From: Nostoc sp. UCD121
Lineage (GTDB): Bacteria; Cyanobacteriota; Cyanobacteriia; Cyanobacteriales; Nostocaceae
Direction of reading: 5' to 3'
Length of the DNA: 38,640 nt
NCBI RefSeq assembly: GCF_014222285.1
Contig: NZ_JACKZS010000057.1
Coordinates: forward strand, 1 to 38,640
Shown here: piece by piece, positions 23,139-31,545 of the stretch
Numbering within the stretch: the stretch's first letter is position 1
Layout of the letters: each line of letters starts with the position of its first letter
The notes under the pieces: generated by a model
Databases searched by the model: none
The model's input: only the letters and a program-made list of their open reading frames with translations
What the model was told of the DNA's origin: nothing
Made by a program: the position numbers and the translations under genes

Positions 23139-24353
23139 ATGAAAGCACGTTATCGTTACCGAATCTACCCGACTGATGCCCAGCAACTGCTATTGAGTAA
23201 GTTGTTTGGGTGCGTTCGTGTGGTGTGGAATGATGCACTTGCTCAGTGTAAGGTTGAATATCAAACAGGTAGTAAGAAGCCGAGTGGTGCAGACTTGCAA
23301 AAGCTGTTCATCACTCAAGCCAAGAAAACGGATGAAAGAGCTTGGTTGTCCGAAGTCTCAAACATCCCCTTACAACAATCTCTAAACGACTTAGAACAGG
23401 CATACCAAAACTTTTTTAAATCATGCAAAAAAGAACGCAAAGGTAAGCCTGTTCGACCTCCCAAGTTTAAAAAACGTCGGGCTGCTCAGTCTGCTCGTTT
23501 TCGCAAAGGTGGATTTAAAGTTTGTCAAACATCAGTCCACCTGACCAAAATTGGGCATTTAGTTGTTGTTTGGTCAAGAGCATTACCTGCCGAGCCGTCA
23601 TCTGTAACTGTTCTCAAGGATGCAGCAGGACGGTATTTTGTAAGTTTTGTGGTAGAGATTCAATCGTCACCCCTGCCACAGATAGACAATGCTGTTGGCA
23701 TAGATTTAGGTATAACAACCTTTGCTACCCTCAGCACTGGCGAGAAAGTAGATGCGCCGAAACCATTAAAAAAACGTATTGGAAGGCTGCGCCGACTTAG
23801 TAAAAATCTATCTCGCAAAAAGAGAGGGTCAAGTAGGTACGAAGTAGCTCGTAAGCGCAAGGCTAAACTACAAGCCAAACTCAAGGACACTAGAACAGAC
23901 TTTTTGCACAAGCTATCAACTAAGTTAATTCGTGAGAATCAAGCGATTATCTTAGAAAATTTAAACGTCTCAGGAATGCTCAAAAACCGTAAACTATCTA
24001 GAGCAATTAGCGATTTAGGATGGCGGCAGTTTAGAACATTTCTCGAAGGGAAAGCGGAGAAATACGGACGTACCTTCACTGTTATCAGTAGGTGGGAGCC
24101 AACAAGCCAAACCTGCTCATGCTGTGGATTTAGAGGCGGCAAACTCGACCTTTCAATCCGTGAGTGGATTTGCTTAAATTGCGAATCCACTCACGATAGG
24201 GACGTGAACGCCGCGACTAACATTAAAGCCGCCGGAGGATATGCGGAGGCTCAAAACGGACGTGGAGGAAAGCGTCAGACTATCGCAAAGGTAGCAGCAT
24301 CCTGTGAAGCGTCAACCCACCAAGAATTCATACAGTTAAGTCTGTTTGATTAG
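23139..24353 (+). CDS. tnpB: TnpB RNA-guided nuclease
   Basis: A 404-residue TnpB with an N-terminal WED/REC-like region and a RuvC-like nuclease. Catalytic residues are Asp189 in VGIDLGITTFA, Glu273 in IILENLNVSG and Asp355 in HDRDVNAATNI. A zinc finger lies between the last two (Cys326/Cys329 and Cys345/Cys348). TnpB proteins are guided by an omega-RNA from the element's right end, cut DNA next to a short target-adjacent motif, and help the element persist. All key residues are intact, so it is probably active. The guide would be the sequence just beyond the right end (about 24395 onward), next to the end of the replication gene. Confidence 0.95.
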   Translation: MKARYRYRIYPTDAQQLLLSKLFGCVRVVWNDALAQCKVEYQTGSKKPSGADLQKLFITQAKKTDERAWLSEVSNIPLQQSLNDLEQAYQNFFKSCKKERKGKPVRPPKFKKRRAAQSARFRKGGFKVCQTSVHLTKIGHLVVVWSRALPAEPSSVTVLKDAAGRYFVSFVVEIQSSPLPQIDNAVGIDLGITTFATLSTGEKVDAPKPLKKRIGRLRRLSKNLSRKKRGSSRYEVARKRKAKLQAKLKDTRTDFLHKLSTKLIRENQAIILENLNVSGMLKNRKLSRAISDLGWRQFRTFLEGKAEKYGRTFTVISRWEPTSQTCSCCGFRGGKLDLSIREWICLNCESTHDRDVNAATNIKAAGGYAEAQNGRGGKRQTIAKVAASCEASTHQEFIQLSLFD

Positions 24354-24395
24354 ATTGGAATCACCGTGGCTTTAGCCCGGTGAGGATCTCAATAG
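24200..24395 (+). ncRNA. omega-RNA / right-end region of the IS element
   Basis: In TnpB elements the guide RNA overlaps the end of tnpB and runs to the right end. Here the region ends in hairpin CACCG-T-GGC-TTTA-GCC-CGGTG (24362-24382), a common right-end structure of cyanobacterial members. Boundaries are inferred from family knowledge, not from a visible promoter. Confidence 0.55.
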
Positions 24396-24406
24396 GTACA
24401 CAAACT

Positions 24407-27400
24407 CTAACCAGTGGCTAGCAATAGTTGATTTAAAGGTATTGAGCATTCTTGCTTGTCGCCCCAGCATTTCCGAGCGATCGCTATTCCCCCTCTAACA
24501 GCTTTCAAAACATAGCTTCGGAAGTGGGAACCAAAACCCGTTTCCTTAATTTCAGCTTGTGTAGCGATGGCCTGCTGTGCCAATTCCTCTAAAGACAATT
24601 GCTGCTGATATTTTTGATGAAGTTCCCAGAGATGCGAACGCTGGTTTTCTGAAAGTAGCGGCCAAACTTGATCAATCTCGGCTTGGTTCGCCGCAACTTC
24701 TCCCCAATTAGAAATTTTTAGTAGTTTCTCAATTACCGCTTCTGTGGACTGCTGATGATTTTCAACTGGTAACTCAGCTATGATTACCTGACTTTCTGAG
24801 TCATGAGTGATGACTATTGACTCAACTTCTTCTGTTAGGGTCTGTGTTTTTTGCTCTGCGTACTGTTCTTGTAATGTAGTCAGCGTATTAATTTCGGTTT
24901 CTGCAAGTGCTGACAATTGGCAATTGGGAATTGTTGCTTGTACTTGTGCCTCCAGTTTGGCTTTGGCGGCTTTTTCTCTGGCTAGGATATCGCGCTCTAC
25001 CCATGCCGTGAAAACTTCCTCTCGGCGATCGCTAACGGGAACAGCGCGACCATCGACAAAAACCAGATTCCCCTCATCATCTTTTTGGAAGTCTGGCGCG
25101 GGGACACCGTAAATCCAGACTTGGTTGCCTCGTGTTCCCTCTCGCCGCAATCGGGGGAATTTATACCCAGTAAGAGATGCTAGTTTTTGACAGACTTGCA
25201 TGGGAGTATTTAGCTTTGCAAACATATTACTCTTAGCGCCAAGAATTAAACTCAAATCGGATTGATGAGTTTTTGCTTTCTCAAATACTGCTTGTGCTAA
25301 TGGGTGATTGTTGCTCAATCCGTCCGTTTCTCGAAGCTCTTTGTACCCAATCCAGTCTAAAGCATCAATTTTTTTCCCAATAAAGCTTTTATTAGTATCG
25401 GGAATGAAATAATCTCCACCGCCATTTTTTAAAGCGGTAGACATGACGTTTATTTCTCTATCCGGTAGAAATTCCCTACCCACGCCAAGGTAGTAATCTA
25501 GTCGAATTATAGAATACCAGTTTTTATCATCTTTCTCTACTAATTCGGGAGTAACGGTCACGTTATAACGCCTTTCAATCTCACCTTTTCTGTGTTTTAA
25601 CTGTTCGGACTCAGTTTTGCAATTCTGTTTATCTAGTTTCAAAAACTGTTCATCTGTAATGCTTTCAGATGCAGTTACATTCTCACAGTGTCCCGCATAT
25701 TCTGATTTGCAGTTTTTGTAAATTTCTTGCTTAGTAGTTTCTACTTCTGCGGGTTCAGGTAACTCATCTGCGCTGACTTCACAGATGATATGTCCCTCAG
25801 ATTTCAAATCACTAATAATTTGCGATTCATAGCTATTCATCCCATCATTGATGATTGCCCCTAGCTTCGCCCAAGTATTAATGCAAATACTCTCAAAATT
25901 GCCTTCTATCGATTCCTCAAATCCCAAATCAACGAGCTTTTTAATATTGGCTTTATTCTTAATGTACTCACCTGCTAGTAATGCCTTGACACTATTGGAG
26001 CCATTGCCTACCCTATTGATGCCTACTGGATTAAGCCAGATATAACGCGGGACTGGAAGGCGGTAACGTGATAAATGCTGTCTGACACCATCGGTAGTTT
26101 GTACGCCTTGAAAAATCCCAAAAACATAATCAAAATGCTTTTCTTCAATTGATACCCCAGTCTCAATGGTCGAGGTAGTTAGAACGAGGTCATAGTTTTT
26201 AATTACCTCATTTAAATCATCTGTACAGCCAAAAGCCGGATGACCAAGAGTAGTTGTACTTTTAGAATCAATTCGTAAAATTCTCAGGTGTGGCAGCAGT
26301 TTTTTATAGTACGCCTCCAAATTGCGAGAACCCCATTTAGAACTAGCCCGTTGTCCAGACAAAGCAACAAAACACTTATCCCCATTCTCTAGTTTTTGGG
26401 TAAGGATTTTTACTAATTGTGCTGGATTATTACCCTGTACTAAATTTACCTGCCAAGGCTCTACAAACTGAAATGTATTTTCCACGAGAAAAGTGTCAAT
26501 CTCTTGCCCAATTAGTCCTTTGATAAAGTCAATACCAATATCGTTTAAGTCAGCATCAGCAATGAAGATTTTCCCACCATAATTAACAACATTCAGTAGC
26601 AGGCGTTTGAAGTTTTTGATGATGGCTACGCGATCGCTCTGACAAGTCGAACTGCTCAACAAATGCCAGATTAGCTGCATGATTTCATCCAAAATCAACC
26701 AGCACCCTTTCCACTCATCAGGGTTAAATTTGGCTTGGCTTTTTGGATGTAAGCTATCAATTACTAACCCCATTCCGAAATGTGAGCCTTGCTCAGTCTG
26801 CTTCACTTCGGTAATGAAAGGTAATCCCAGTTTTTTTACAAGCTGGGTTGCCAGTTGCACCCGATGGGTAATTACTAACACTCTCCTCTCACCAGCGCGA
26901 ATTATCGGGTCAGTTAGCCACTGAAGCAAGTGAGTTTTACCTGTGTTCTTTGGCGATTTCAAGCCTATTAGCTGCTTACCCAAAGGAATAGCCAACTCAC
27001 CCAAGTAACGCTGATTTAAGTTCAAATCTGGGGTGTATGTGAGCCGCCTTAGTTGCTTGGTGTTCCACTCATCTAATTTCAGAGCATCGCAGTAAATAGT
27101 ATCAAATTGGTCGCGGCCGTAAGCAGCTAGTACATCATCAATCCCTTTGCCTAATGCCAAATGCCACCCCATTACTCGGACTTCACAGCCACGCAAAGAT
27201 AAAAGCTTGGCAGTTTTAGCGATCGCACCATTCACGCTTCTAACCGTGGTGCGCTTCACATCGGCATCAAAACAGAAATAAATTCGCCTGCCTGATTGAG
27301 CATAAGCGGCTAACTGTGGGATCAGGTATGGTGCGCCGTTATTTTCGCCGTATTCATCCTTTGGTTGGCGACGGCCTCCCCACACCCCTGGTATGCCGAT

Positions 27401-28237
27401 CGCAACGTAACCACAAGATAAGATTGCAGCTGCTTTTTTAGCACCCTCGCAGATGATAATGGGAATTTGGGTATTCTCTCTCACCCATCGCCAAAAATCA
27501 CCAAAAGGTAAACTTTGGTAATTTTCTGGTAGTGCCACATCGTAGCGGCGGCTAATTAATTCCCAGATCCGGGTGGGAATCCGTAAGGCAAAAATTTCTG
27601 TGTCAACTTTGGGGGGATGCTCATACTTAATTGCCTTGCTGTTACCCTCATCTATTCTTGGCGTGTTGGGCTTGAAGCATCCCCAATCGGAATCTTCACC
27701 AGTGATAATATTTATTCCGCTACACCACCAACCACCATTAGACAGGTGAGCATATCGCCGCATATCCCCATCGCGTAGCCGCCCATCGTTACGGCGGCTG
27801 ATTTTATCGGAGTAGAGCAAGTAATCAAAAGCGGCATTCCCTGACAGCGATTTGAAGTTAAGTGCCGCTATCTCACTGTCAATCCCACTCTCACCCCACT
27901 CTTGCCAGTGGCTTGCTTCAAAATCTTCTCTGGCTGGCAAAGTATAAGGTGCGGATGGCTCTTTGAATCCTTGATAATTACCCAGTGCTTGAATTTCGCT
28001 ATCATGGTGATGGCTACGCCCAGAGCAGGCATCGCCTTGCGCCATGTCATTTTGGTTGTCGGCTACAACAACTTGATGGACTTTTCCATCTCTGGACTCA
28101 AGTCTTGAGACTTCATGCAAAGCCCAAGGGGTACTTCTGAGCTTACCTCGCTTGTTGAATTTTCTAAAAACCTGCCTTAGTTCTTGATTTAGTGATTTTT
28201 GGGGTGAGGCTATCTTGCCGAATCCTTTGTGATTCAT
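24407..28237 (-). CDS. plasmid replication protein, CyRepA1 type
   Basis: A 1276-residue protein with the architecture of CyRepA1-family cyanobacterial replication proteins. A primase/TOPRIM-like DUF3854 segment holds PIIICEGAKKA (259-269, acidic Glu264) and YFCFDADV (320-327, Asp324/Asp326). A helicase-like domain follows with Walker A SPKNTGKTH (428-436), Walker B WLILDEIMQ (513-521) and the motif TTSTIETGVSIE downstream. The C-terminal third is charged and variable. It probably unwinds the origin and starts replication. Its start overlaps the upstream 110-residue gene by 4 bp. A repeat-like GC-rich stretch (28009-28035) lies in frame near codons 67-77. The IS element abuts its 3' end without disrupting it. 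Confidence 0.85.
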   Translation of the reverse strand: MNHKGFGKIASPQKSLNQELRQVFRKFNKRGKLRSTPWALHEVSRLESRDGKVHQVVVADNQNDMAQGDACSGRSHHHDSEIQALGNYQGFKEPSAPYTLPAREDFEASHWQEWGESGIDSEIAALNFKSLSGNAAFDYLLYSDKISRRNDGRLRDGDMRRYAHLSNGGWWCSGINIITGEDSDWGCFKPNTPRIDEGNSKAIKYEHPPKVDTEIFALRIPTRIWELISRRYDVALPENYQSLPFGDFWRWVRENTQIPIIICEGAKKAAAILSCGYVAIGIPGVWGGRRQPKDEYGENNGAPYLIPQLAAYAQSGRRIYFCFDADVKRTTVRSVNGAIAKTAKLLSLRGCEVRVMGWHLALGKGIDDVLAAYGRDQFDTIYCDALKLDEWNTKQLRRLTYTPDLNLNQRYLGELAIPLGKQLIGLKSPKNTGKTHLLQWLTDPIIRAGERRVLVITHRVQLATQLVKKLGLPFITEVKQTEQGSHFGMGLVIDSLHPKSQAKFNPDEWKGCWLILDEIMQLIWHLLSSSTCQSDRVAIIKNFKRLLLNVVNYGGKIFIADADLNDIGIDFIKGLIGQEIDTFLVENTFQFVEPWQVNLVQGNNPAQLVKILTQKLENGDKCFVALSGQRASSKWGSRNLEAYYKKLLPHLRILRIDSKSTTTLGHPAFGCTDDLNEVIKNYDLVLTTSTIETGVSIEEKHFDYVFGIFQGVQTTDGVRQHLSRYRLPVPRYIWLNPVGINRVGNGSNSVKALLAGEYIKNKANIKKLVDLGFEESIEGNFESICINTWAKLGAIINDGMNSYESQIISDLKSEGHIICEVSADELPEPAEVETTKQEIYKNCKSEYAGHCENVTASESITDEQFLKLDKQNCKTESEQLKHRKGEIERRYNVTVTPELVEKDDKNWYSIIRLDYYLGVGREFLPDREINVMSTALKNGGGDYFIPDTNKSFIGKKIDALDWIGYKELRETDGLSNNHPLAQAVFEKAKTHQSDLSLILGAKSNMFAKLNTPMQVCQKLASLTGYKFPRLRREGTRGNQVWIYGVPAPDFQKDDEGNLVFVDGRAVPVSDRREEVFTAWVERDILAREKAAKAKLEAQVQATIPNCQLSALAETEINTLTTLQEQYAEQKTQTLTEEVESIVITHDSESQVIIAELPVENHQQSTEAVIEKLLKISNWGEVAANQAEIDQVWPLLSENQRSHLWELHQKYQQQLSLEELAQQAIATQAEIKETGFGSHFRSYVLKAVRGGIAIARKCWGDKQECSIPLNQLLLATG

Positions 28238-28566
28238 ACTGCCACCCCTCCAACCTTGGCTTCAATTTGGAGAAGTACGGCGGCCACCTGACCACTAAAC
28301 CAGCCAAGCTTTACTAATCGCTGTAAGTAAAAGGACTCCTCTAAGTTGAGGTTAGGCGATCGCAGTAACTCATCCGGGTCGGGGCATGGTCTTAGAGCAA
28401 CGTCACAGCAACCCGCTTTTAAATATTTGGTGCTAGTTCGGCGATCGCTTATATGGTTTGATAATTCCGAAATTCGAGATTCTTGATTGTTGGGGAAAGT
28501 TTGCGTTAGAATACTAGGTTTTTCATTCGCAAACCCCTGTCTGTCAGAAGTAAGGGGTTTATTCAT
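28234..28566 (-). CDS. small protein overlapping the replication gene
   Basis: A 110-residue protein starting MNKPLTSDRQGFANEKPS. The ATG at 28566 has AAAGGA about 8 nt upstream; a GTG start 12 codons earlier is possible but has weaker support. The C-terminal half (LNLEESFYLQRLVKLGWFSG, then QVAAVLLQIEAKVGG) is a helical segment that could bind DNA or protein. The 4-bp ATGA overlap shows tight translational coupling to the CyRepA1 gene, so it is probably a replication accessory or copy-control protein. No family recognised. Confidence 0.65.
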   Translation of the reverse strand: MNKPLTSDRQGFANEKPSILTQTFPNNQESRISELSNHISDRRTSTKYLKAGCCDVALRPCPDPDELLRSPNLNLEESFYLQRLVKLGWFSGQVAAVLLQIEAKVGGVAV

Positions 28567-28602
28567 TGGGTTGTCCTTTGTTGGTTTGGACAGCCCCTTC
28601 AC

Positions 28603-28952
28603 TTTTAAATTTGCAGATTGTAGGGATTAGTCGGTAAGCTTGAAATAGTTATAAATTTAATTAGACTTGCTGGTTGCAGAGTCCGGGGGCTGAAACGTCT
28701 AGTAAACGTTTCTTTGTGCGCTGCTTTTGCTTACCGTGGTGGATTGATTGACTAATCCCTGCGATCGCACTCAAAAAGCTGAGGGCTGTGTAGCTAGCAT
28801 TTTTTTTGCTATTTATTCTGTGAATTCTAGAGAAATTGATAAAAATTTTATATCTTTTGTGTAGTCCTCAAAAATACAAATTATTGATAAGGCGATCGCT
28901 TTCCTTAAGGAAATCTCTTCATAATCCACTCCCAGCATTGCGATCGCCTGAG
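28603..28952. other. gene-free region upstream of replication operon
   Basis: This roughly 350-bp AT-rich gap holds the interrupted inverted repeat at 28622-28760, a smaller AAACG / CGTTT hairpin (about 28693-28711), HIP1 sites and the palindrome TCCTTAAGGA near 28902. It must contain the promoter of the replication operon and is a reasonable place for the replication origin. No iteron array is seen. Confidence 0.45.
28622..28760. repeat. long interrupted inverted repeat
   Basis: AGGGATTAGTC-GGTAAGC (28622-28639) is complementary to GCTTACC (28729-28735) plus GACTAATCCCT (28750-28760), with a 14-nt bulge in the right arm. That is 18 paired bases enclosing about 90 nt. It could form a structured leader RNA (antisense or copy-control) or an origin cruciform. 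Confidence 0.65.
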
Positions 28953-29261
28953 CTAGTTTTGTGGATCAATCCGTGTTAGCTGTAGCAATATTGCGCCAAG
29001 CTGATTTAATGCTGCGTTAGTAGTGCGCTGGTGTTCTTCAAAGTTACGCTGATGTTGTTCATGGCTATCACGTAACTCAAGTAACACATCATCCAAAATC
29101 GCGCTACGAGCAAGAACTCGGTCAACGTTGCTGGTTAACTCATTTACGTTATCAGTTAAGTTGTCAATCTTTACTGTGAGGTTAGCTATAGCTTCAGTAT
29201 TTCTGATAGCTAGATTTTCTATACGGTCAAGTCGGCTTGGTTGTTCTGGTGTATCTGTCAT
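28953..29261 (-). CDS. coiled-coil protein
   Basis: A 102-residue protein built mostly of heptad repeats (LTVKIDNLTDNVNELTSNVD at about 28-47, then LLELRDSHEQHQRNFEEHQR). It should form a long coiled coil, with no catalytic motif. Similar short coiled-coil proteins are frequent on Nostocales plasmids; function unknown. There is no strong ribosome binding site (GGTAGGGAAATG places AGGG close to ATG). It points toward the replication operon. Confidence 0.65.
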   Translation of the reverse strand: MTDTPEQPSRLDRIENLAIRNTEAIANLTVKIDNLTDNVNELTSNVDRVLARSAILDDVLLELRDSHEQHQRNFEEHQRTTNAALNQLGAILLQLTRIDPQN

Positions 29262-29328
29262 TTCCCTACCTCAATCATCTTGGCGATCGCAACTTGGCGT
29301 GAATAAATATCTTGAATTTGTGCTTCTA

Positions 29329-29496
29329 TCATGCTGATTTATTTTGTTCTAGTTTCTTTTGTTCGGCGATCGCGCGTTTTACTAGCACCCTAGTCAATTG
29401 GGGAACCGTTAAAAACTCTTTATTCGCCCAACTTTGTAGATATTTATATTCATCCTCTTCTATACGGATTGTCATTTGTGGTTTTTTAGAAGGCAT
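29329..29496 (-). CDS. ribbon-helix-helix regulator
   Basis: A 55-residue protein starting MPSKKPQMTIRIEEDEYKYL. The MTIRIEEDEY strand followed by two helices (YLQSWANKEFLTVPQLTRVL and VKRAIAEQKK) is the CopG/Arc ribbon-helix-helix pattern. An ATG 11 codons further upstream is possible, but it would place the operator inside the coding sequence. AGTGAGTCACT (29505-29515) lies 8 bp upstream of the chosen start. The same 9-bp core recurs in the divergent promoter at 29568-29596. It is therefore likely to repress itself and the rightward operon. Confidence 0.75.
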   Translation of the reverse strand: MPSKKPQMTIRIEEDEYKYLQSWANKEFLTVPQLTRVLVKRAIAEQKKLEQNKSA

Positions 29497-29504
29497 ACAT
29501 AACA

Positions 29505-29515
29505 GTGAGTCACTA
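29505..29515. promoter_or_regulatory. operator candidate O1
   Basis: The palindrome AGTGA-G-TCACT lies inside a wider inverted pair, AGGCATA (29491) and TATGCCT (29514-29520), immediately upstream of the ribbon-helix-helix gene. The core GTGAGTCAC is the reverse complement of the core of O2. Confidence 0.6.
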
Positions 29516-29567
29516 TGCCTAATTATCATTCCTCTTGAGTTTTATTGACCAGTTTTGAATCATAGTA

Positions 29568-29596
29568 TTGACAGGTGACTCACCTTTAATTACTAT
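29568..29596 (+). promoter_or_regulatory. promoter with operator candidate O2
   Basis: TTGACA (29568-29573), a 17-nt spacer and TACTAT (29591-29596) form a near-ideal sigma-70 promoter reading rightward. The perfect palindrome AGGTGA-C-TCACCT (29573-29585) begins on the last base of the -35 box and covers the spacer. A bound repressor would block RNA polymerase. Confidence 0.8.
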
Positions 29597-29766
29597 ATCA
29601 ACAGAGAAGCAATCGATCAACAACAAGTCACTAGTTAGCGTCCTACGAGTACCCCAAAAACTTACACAGTAAGGGATTTAGCGATTAGGAGCGACATTGT
29701 GATGTGTACTTATTCTGATTGCTAGCTAGTTAATATCTGATTCACATTGATTACTGTAGTAAACCC

Positions 29767-30135
29767 ATGAAACCTAGACGGAGCAAGCATTCTACAGATT
29801 TAGATTTATTTTTAGATTTTCCATCTACCAAGACATATTTAGCTGAGGTTTTGGGTGTTAGTCGCTCGACCTTAGTCACTTGGGAGAATTTAGCTTTCTG
29901 GAGAATCCCCAGTTTCAGAGATGCCTACCCCAAAACCCACGATGGCAGTTACGACCGGGAATCACCCTTATCACCCTACCAAGCATGGATTTTGGGCAGA
30001 GTAGGGCGATTAATGGCACAGCTACGACGGTCTGAACGAGTCAAAGGCTATATCGCCAAAAATCCGAATGATTTCTCTAGATACCGCTATCAGCAAGCAT
30101 TCCAACAAATCCAAAAAATACAGAAGGGAGCGTAA
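29767..30135 (+). CDS. HTH-like protein, first gene of rightward operon
   Basis: A 122-residue basic protein. Residues 20-45 (STKTYLAEVLGVSRSTLVTW) read as a helix-turn-helix: a VLGVSRSTL turn with flanking helices. The tail is Arg/Gln-rich and helical. It starts about 170 bp after the regulated promoter and ends 3 bp before the next gene, so it leads the operon. A DNA-binding role is inferred from the HTH-like segment only; the protein may recognise a plasmid site for the downstream machinery. Confidence 0.65.
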   Translation: MKPRRSKHSTDLDLFLDFPSTKTYLAEVLGVSRSTLVTWENLAFWRIPSFRDAYPKTHDGSYDRESPLSPYQAWILGRVGRLMAQLRRSERVKGYIAKNPNDFSRYRYQQAFQQIQKIQKGA

Positions 30136-30138
30136 ATC

Positions 30139-30786
30139 ATGGCAGCACGAAAGAGAACCACAGCACCAACAGCCGACACAGTAAGCATTCATGATGCTTG
30201 CTTAAGATATATGACCACGGAACAGAGCTTTAGACTGGCTTTAAGCCATGTTCGCCCTGATGATTTCGACACTGTAAAGGCAGTTTCAGAGGCAGATTTA
30301 GAAGCGATCGCCTCCCATTTCCAGCCAAAATTGCCAGAGGTGGCTAGCAACACCTCAGAGTCACCCGAAAATTTACAAAATTTTACACAGGAAACATCGG
30401 AACCAGCCCCAGAACAGCCAAAAAATACCCTTTCTCTGCCCCAGCAAGAGCGACATTTAGCAGCGCCTACCCAATCCCCAAGCAATCATGCCCAACTGAC
30501 TTTAATTGACCAGCTAGCGAAACAGGCAGGGCAAGAAATTGAATTAGTAGATGCCATCGCCCAAGTTAAAAACCAACTGATTTTAAATAACTTGGCTGTT
30601 AGGGATGCCGAACTTGTAGAGGGTATAAATCAGCACTGGCAACATCAAAAGCAAGGATATTTGGGAGCGATTAGAGATTTGGCCAGTTTGGGTAAGGAAC
30701 CTGTAGCAATTACCCCAGATGAAACTGACCTGACCCAAGAAATTGAAGGCATCATCACCGAACTGGGAAAAAAGCTAATCGTGTGA
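30139..30786 (+). CDS. hypothetical protein, operon gene 2
   Basis: A 215-residue protein of unknown function. The basic N-terminus (MAARKRTTAPT) and a folded-looking region (residues 15-65) are joined by a Pro/Gln/Ser-rich linker (about 70-120) to a helical C-terminal half (QLTLIDQLAKQAGQEIELVD onward). It starts 3 bp after the preceding stop. The linker suggests a two-domain adaptor. No catalytic motif is visible. Confidence 0.6.
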   Translation: MAARKRTTAPTADTVSIHDACLRYMTTEQSFRLALSHVRPDDFDTVKAVSEADLEAIASHFQPKLPEVASNTSESPENLQNFTQETSEPAPEQPKNTLSLPQQERHLAAPTQSPSNHAQLTLIDQLAKQAGQEIELVDAIAQVKNQLILNNLAVRDAELVEGINQHWQHQKQGYLGAIRDLASLGKEPVAITPDETDLTQEIEGIITELGKKLIV

Positions 30787-30853
30787 GAGCGATCAACATC
30801 CTGTTATCTCCTCTCGATTTTCTTAACTGGTTATTAGAAAGAGTACTAACGCT

Positions 30854-31090
30854 ATGACTTTTACAATTTCCGGCACTGAACCAGAGGCAAGCATAAGCGC
30901 TAATTCCTTGCCTGAGTTAGTTTCTCAAGCACAAGAATTACTTGGACAAATCCGCCAACATCCACAGTTTAAAGGCTTGCGCTTTGATTGTGATGTAGCG
31001 ATCGGTGACGTAAAACAATATTTCAACTATCTGGAATGGGCTGCTACTGCTGATTTAGAGGTATCTAGATTTGAAGGTTTTACAGAATAA
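30854..31090 (+). CDS. small hypothetical protein, operon gene 3
   Basis: A 78-residue acidic protein (MTFTISGTEPEASISANSLP) with a central helix LVSQAQELLGQIRQ and the segment GLRFDCDVAIGDVKQYFNYL. It is unrecognised. It follows gene 2 by 67 bp on the same strand with a weak ribosome binding site (GAAAGAG). Confidence 0.5.
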   Translation: MTFTISGTEPEASISANSLPELVSQAQELLGQIRQHPQFKGLRFDCDVAIGDVKQYFNYLEWAATADLEVSRFEGFTE

Positions 31091-31152
31091 TTATCACGCC
31101 ACCGGACAAAGTAGACGCGAATCAAACGGGTAATACAGCACTTCTGGCAGCT

Positions 31153-31305
31153 ATGAGGTACATCATCCTTAAAGCTAAAAGCTATGGTAGGAGAGGTGCA
31201 AGAAGAAAAACTGTATTGCATAATAGCGGGAAGCGCTGTAAAAAGGGATGTTGCCAGCATCCCTCGTTAAAACTTGTAAAATCCCATCCTGGGAATGTGT
31301 CTTAA
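31153..31305 (+). CDS. possible small basic Cys-rich protein
   Basis: A 50-residue frame MRYIILKAKSYGRRGARRKT ending KSHPGNVS, with KRCKKGCCQH in the middle. The frame stays open for about 70 bp upstream. The strong positive charge and Cys cluster differ from its neighbours. No clear ribosome binding site, so it may be chance or a fragment. It fills most of the gap between operon genes. Confidence 0.3.
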   Translation: MRYIILKAKSYGRRGARRKTVLHNSGKRCKKGCCQHPSLKLVKSHPGNVS

Positions 31306-31350
31306 TTACCCAGCAATTATGCCATATCCCTACTCATAGAAAAAAGGTTT

Positions 31351-31545
31351 ATGGATGATTTAAATAACCAAATTCAAGATGCAAAGACGGACGAAACAGA
31401 GCTAAACCAAGTCCTGAAAAAATATGATCTAGACGAACAATTATCAATTGAGTTTAGCGAAATCGACAAAGCATTTAGGCAACTAGAAATTAAATATCAA
31501 TCCCTACTGAACACTAGAAAGTTTTTGAGCAATGGCAAGAATTGA
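31351..31545 (+). CDS. small coiled-coil protein
   Basis: A 64-residue acidic helical protein (MDDLNNQIQDAKTDETELNQ) with AAAAAAGG 5 nt before the ATG. Its last 14 bases overlap the next gene, which indicates coupled translation with the membrane ATPase cluster. Function unknown; likely a structural partner. Confidence 0.65.
   Translation: MDDLNNQIQDAKTDETELNQVLKKYDLDEQLSIEFSEIDKAFRQLEIKYQSLLNTRKFLSNGKN

Larger units (their letters stand above)
22660..24395. mobile_element. IS200/IS605-type insertion sequence
   Basis: Divergent tnpA (leftward) and tnpB (rightward) lie between subterminal hairpins: a left one at 22694-22726 and a right one at 24362-24382. These elements lack terminal inverted repeats and move as single-stranded circles. 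The exact ends are approximate because the target tetra- or pentanucleotide was not identified. It sits about 10-50 bp beyond the stop of the replication gene, with which tnpB converges. Both proteins look intact. Confidence 0.82.

Noticed and set aside
31027..31260. 77-codon minus-strand frame
   Set aside because: Antisense to the end of an operon gene and to the small basic frame. No start signal.
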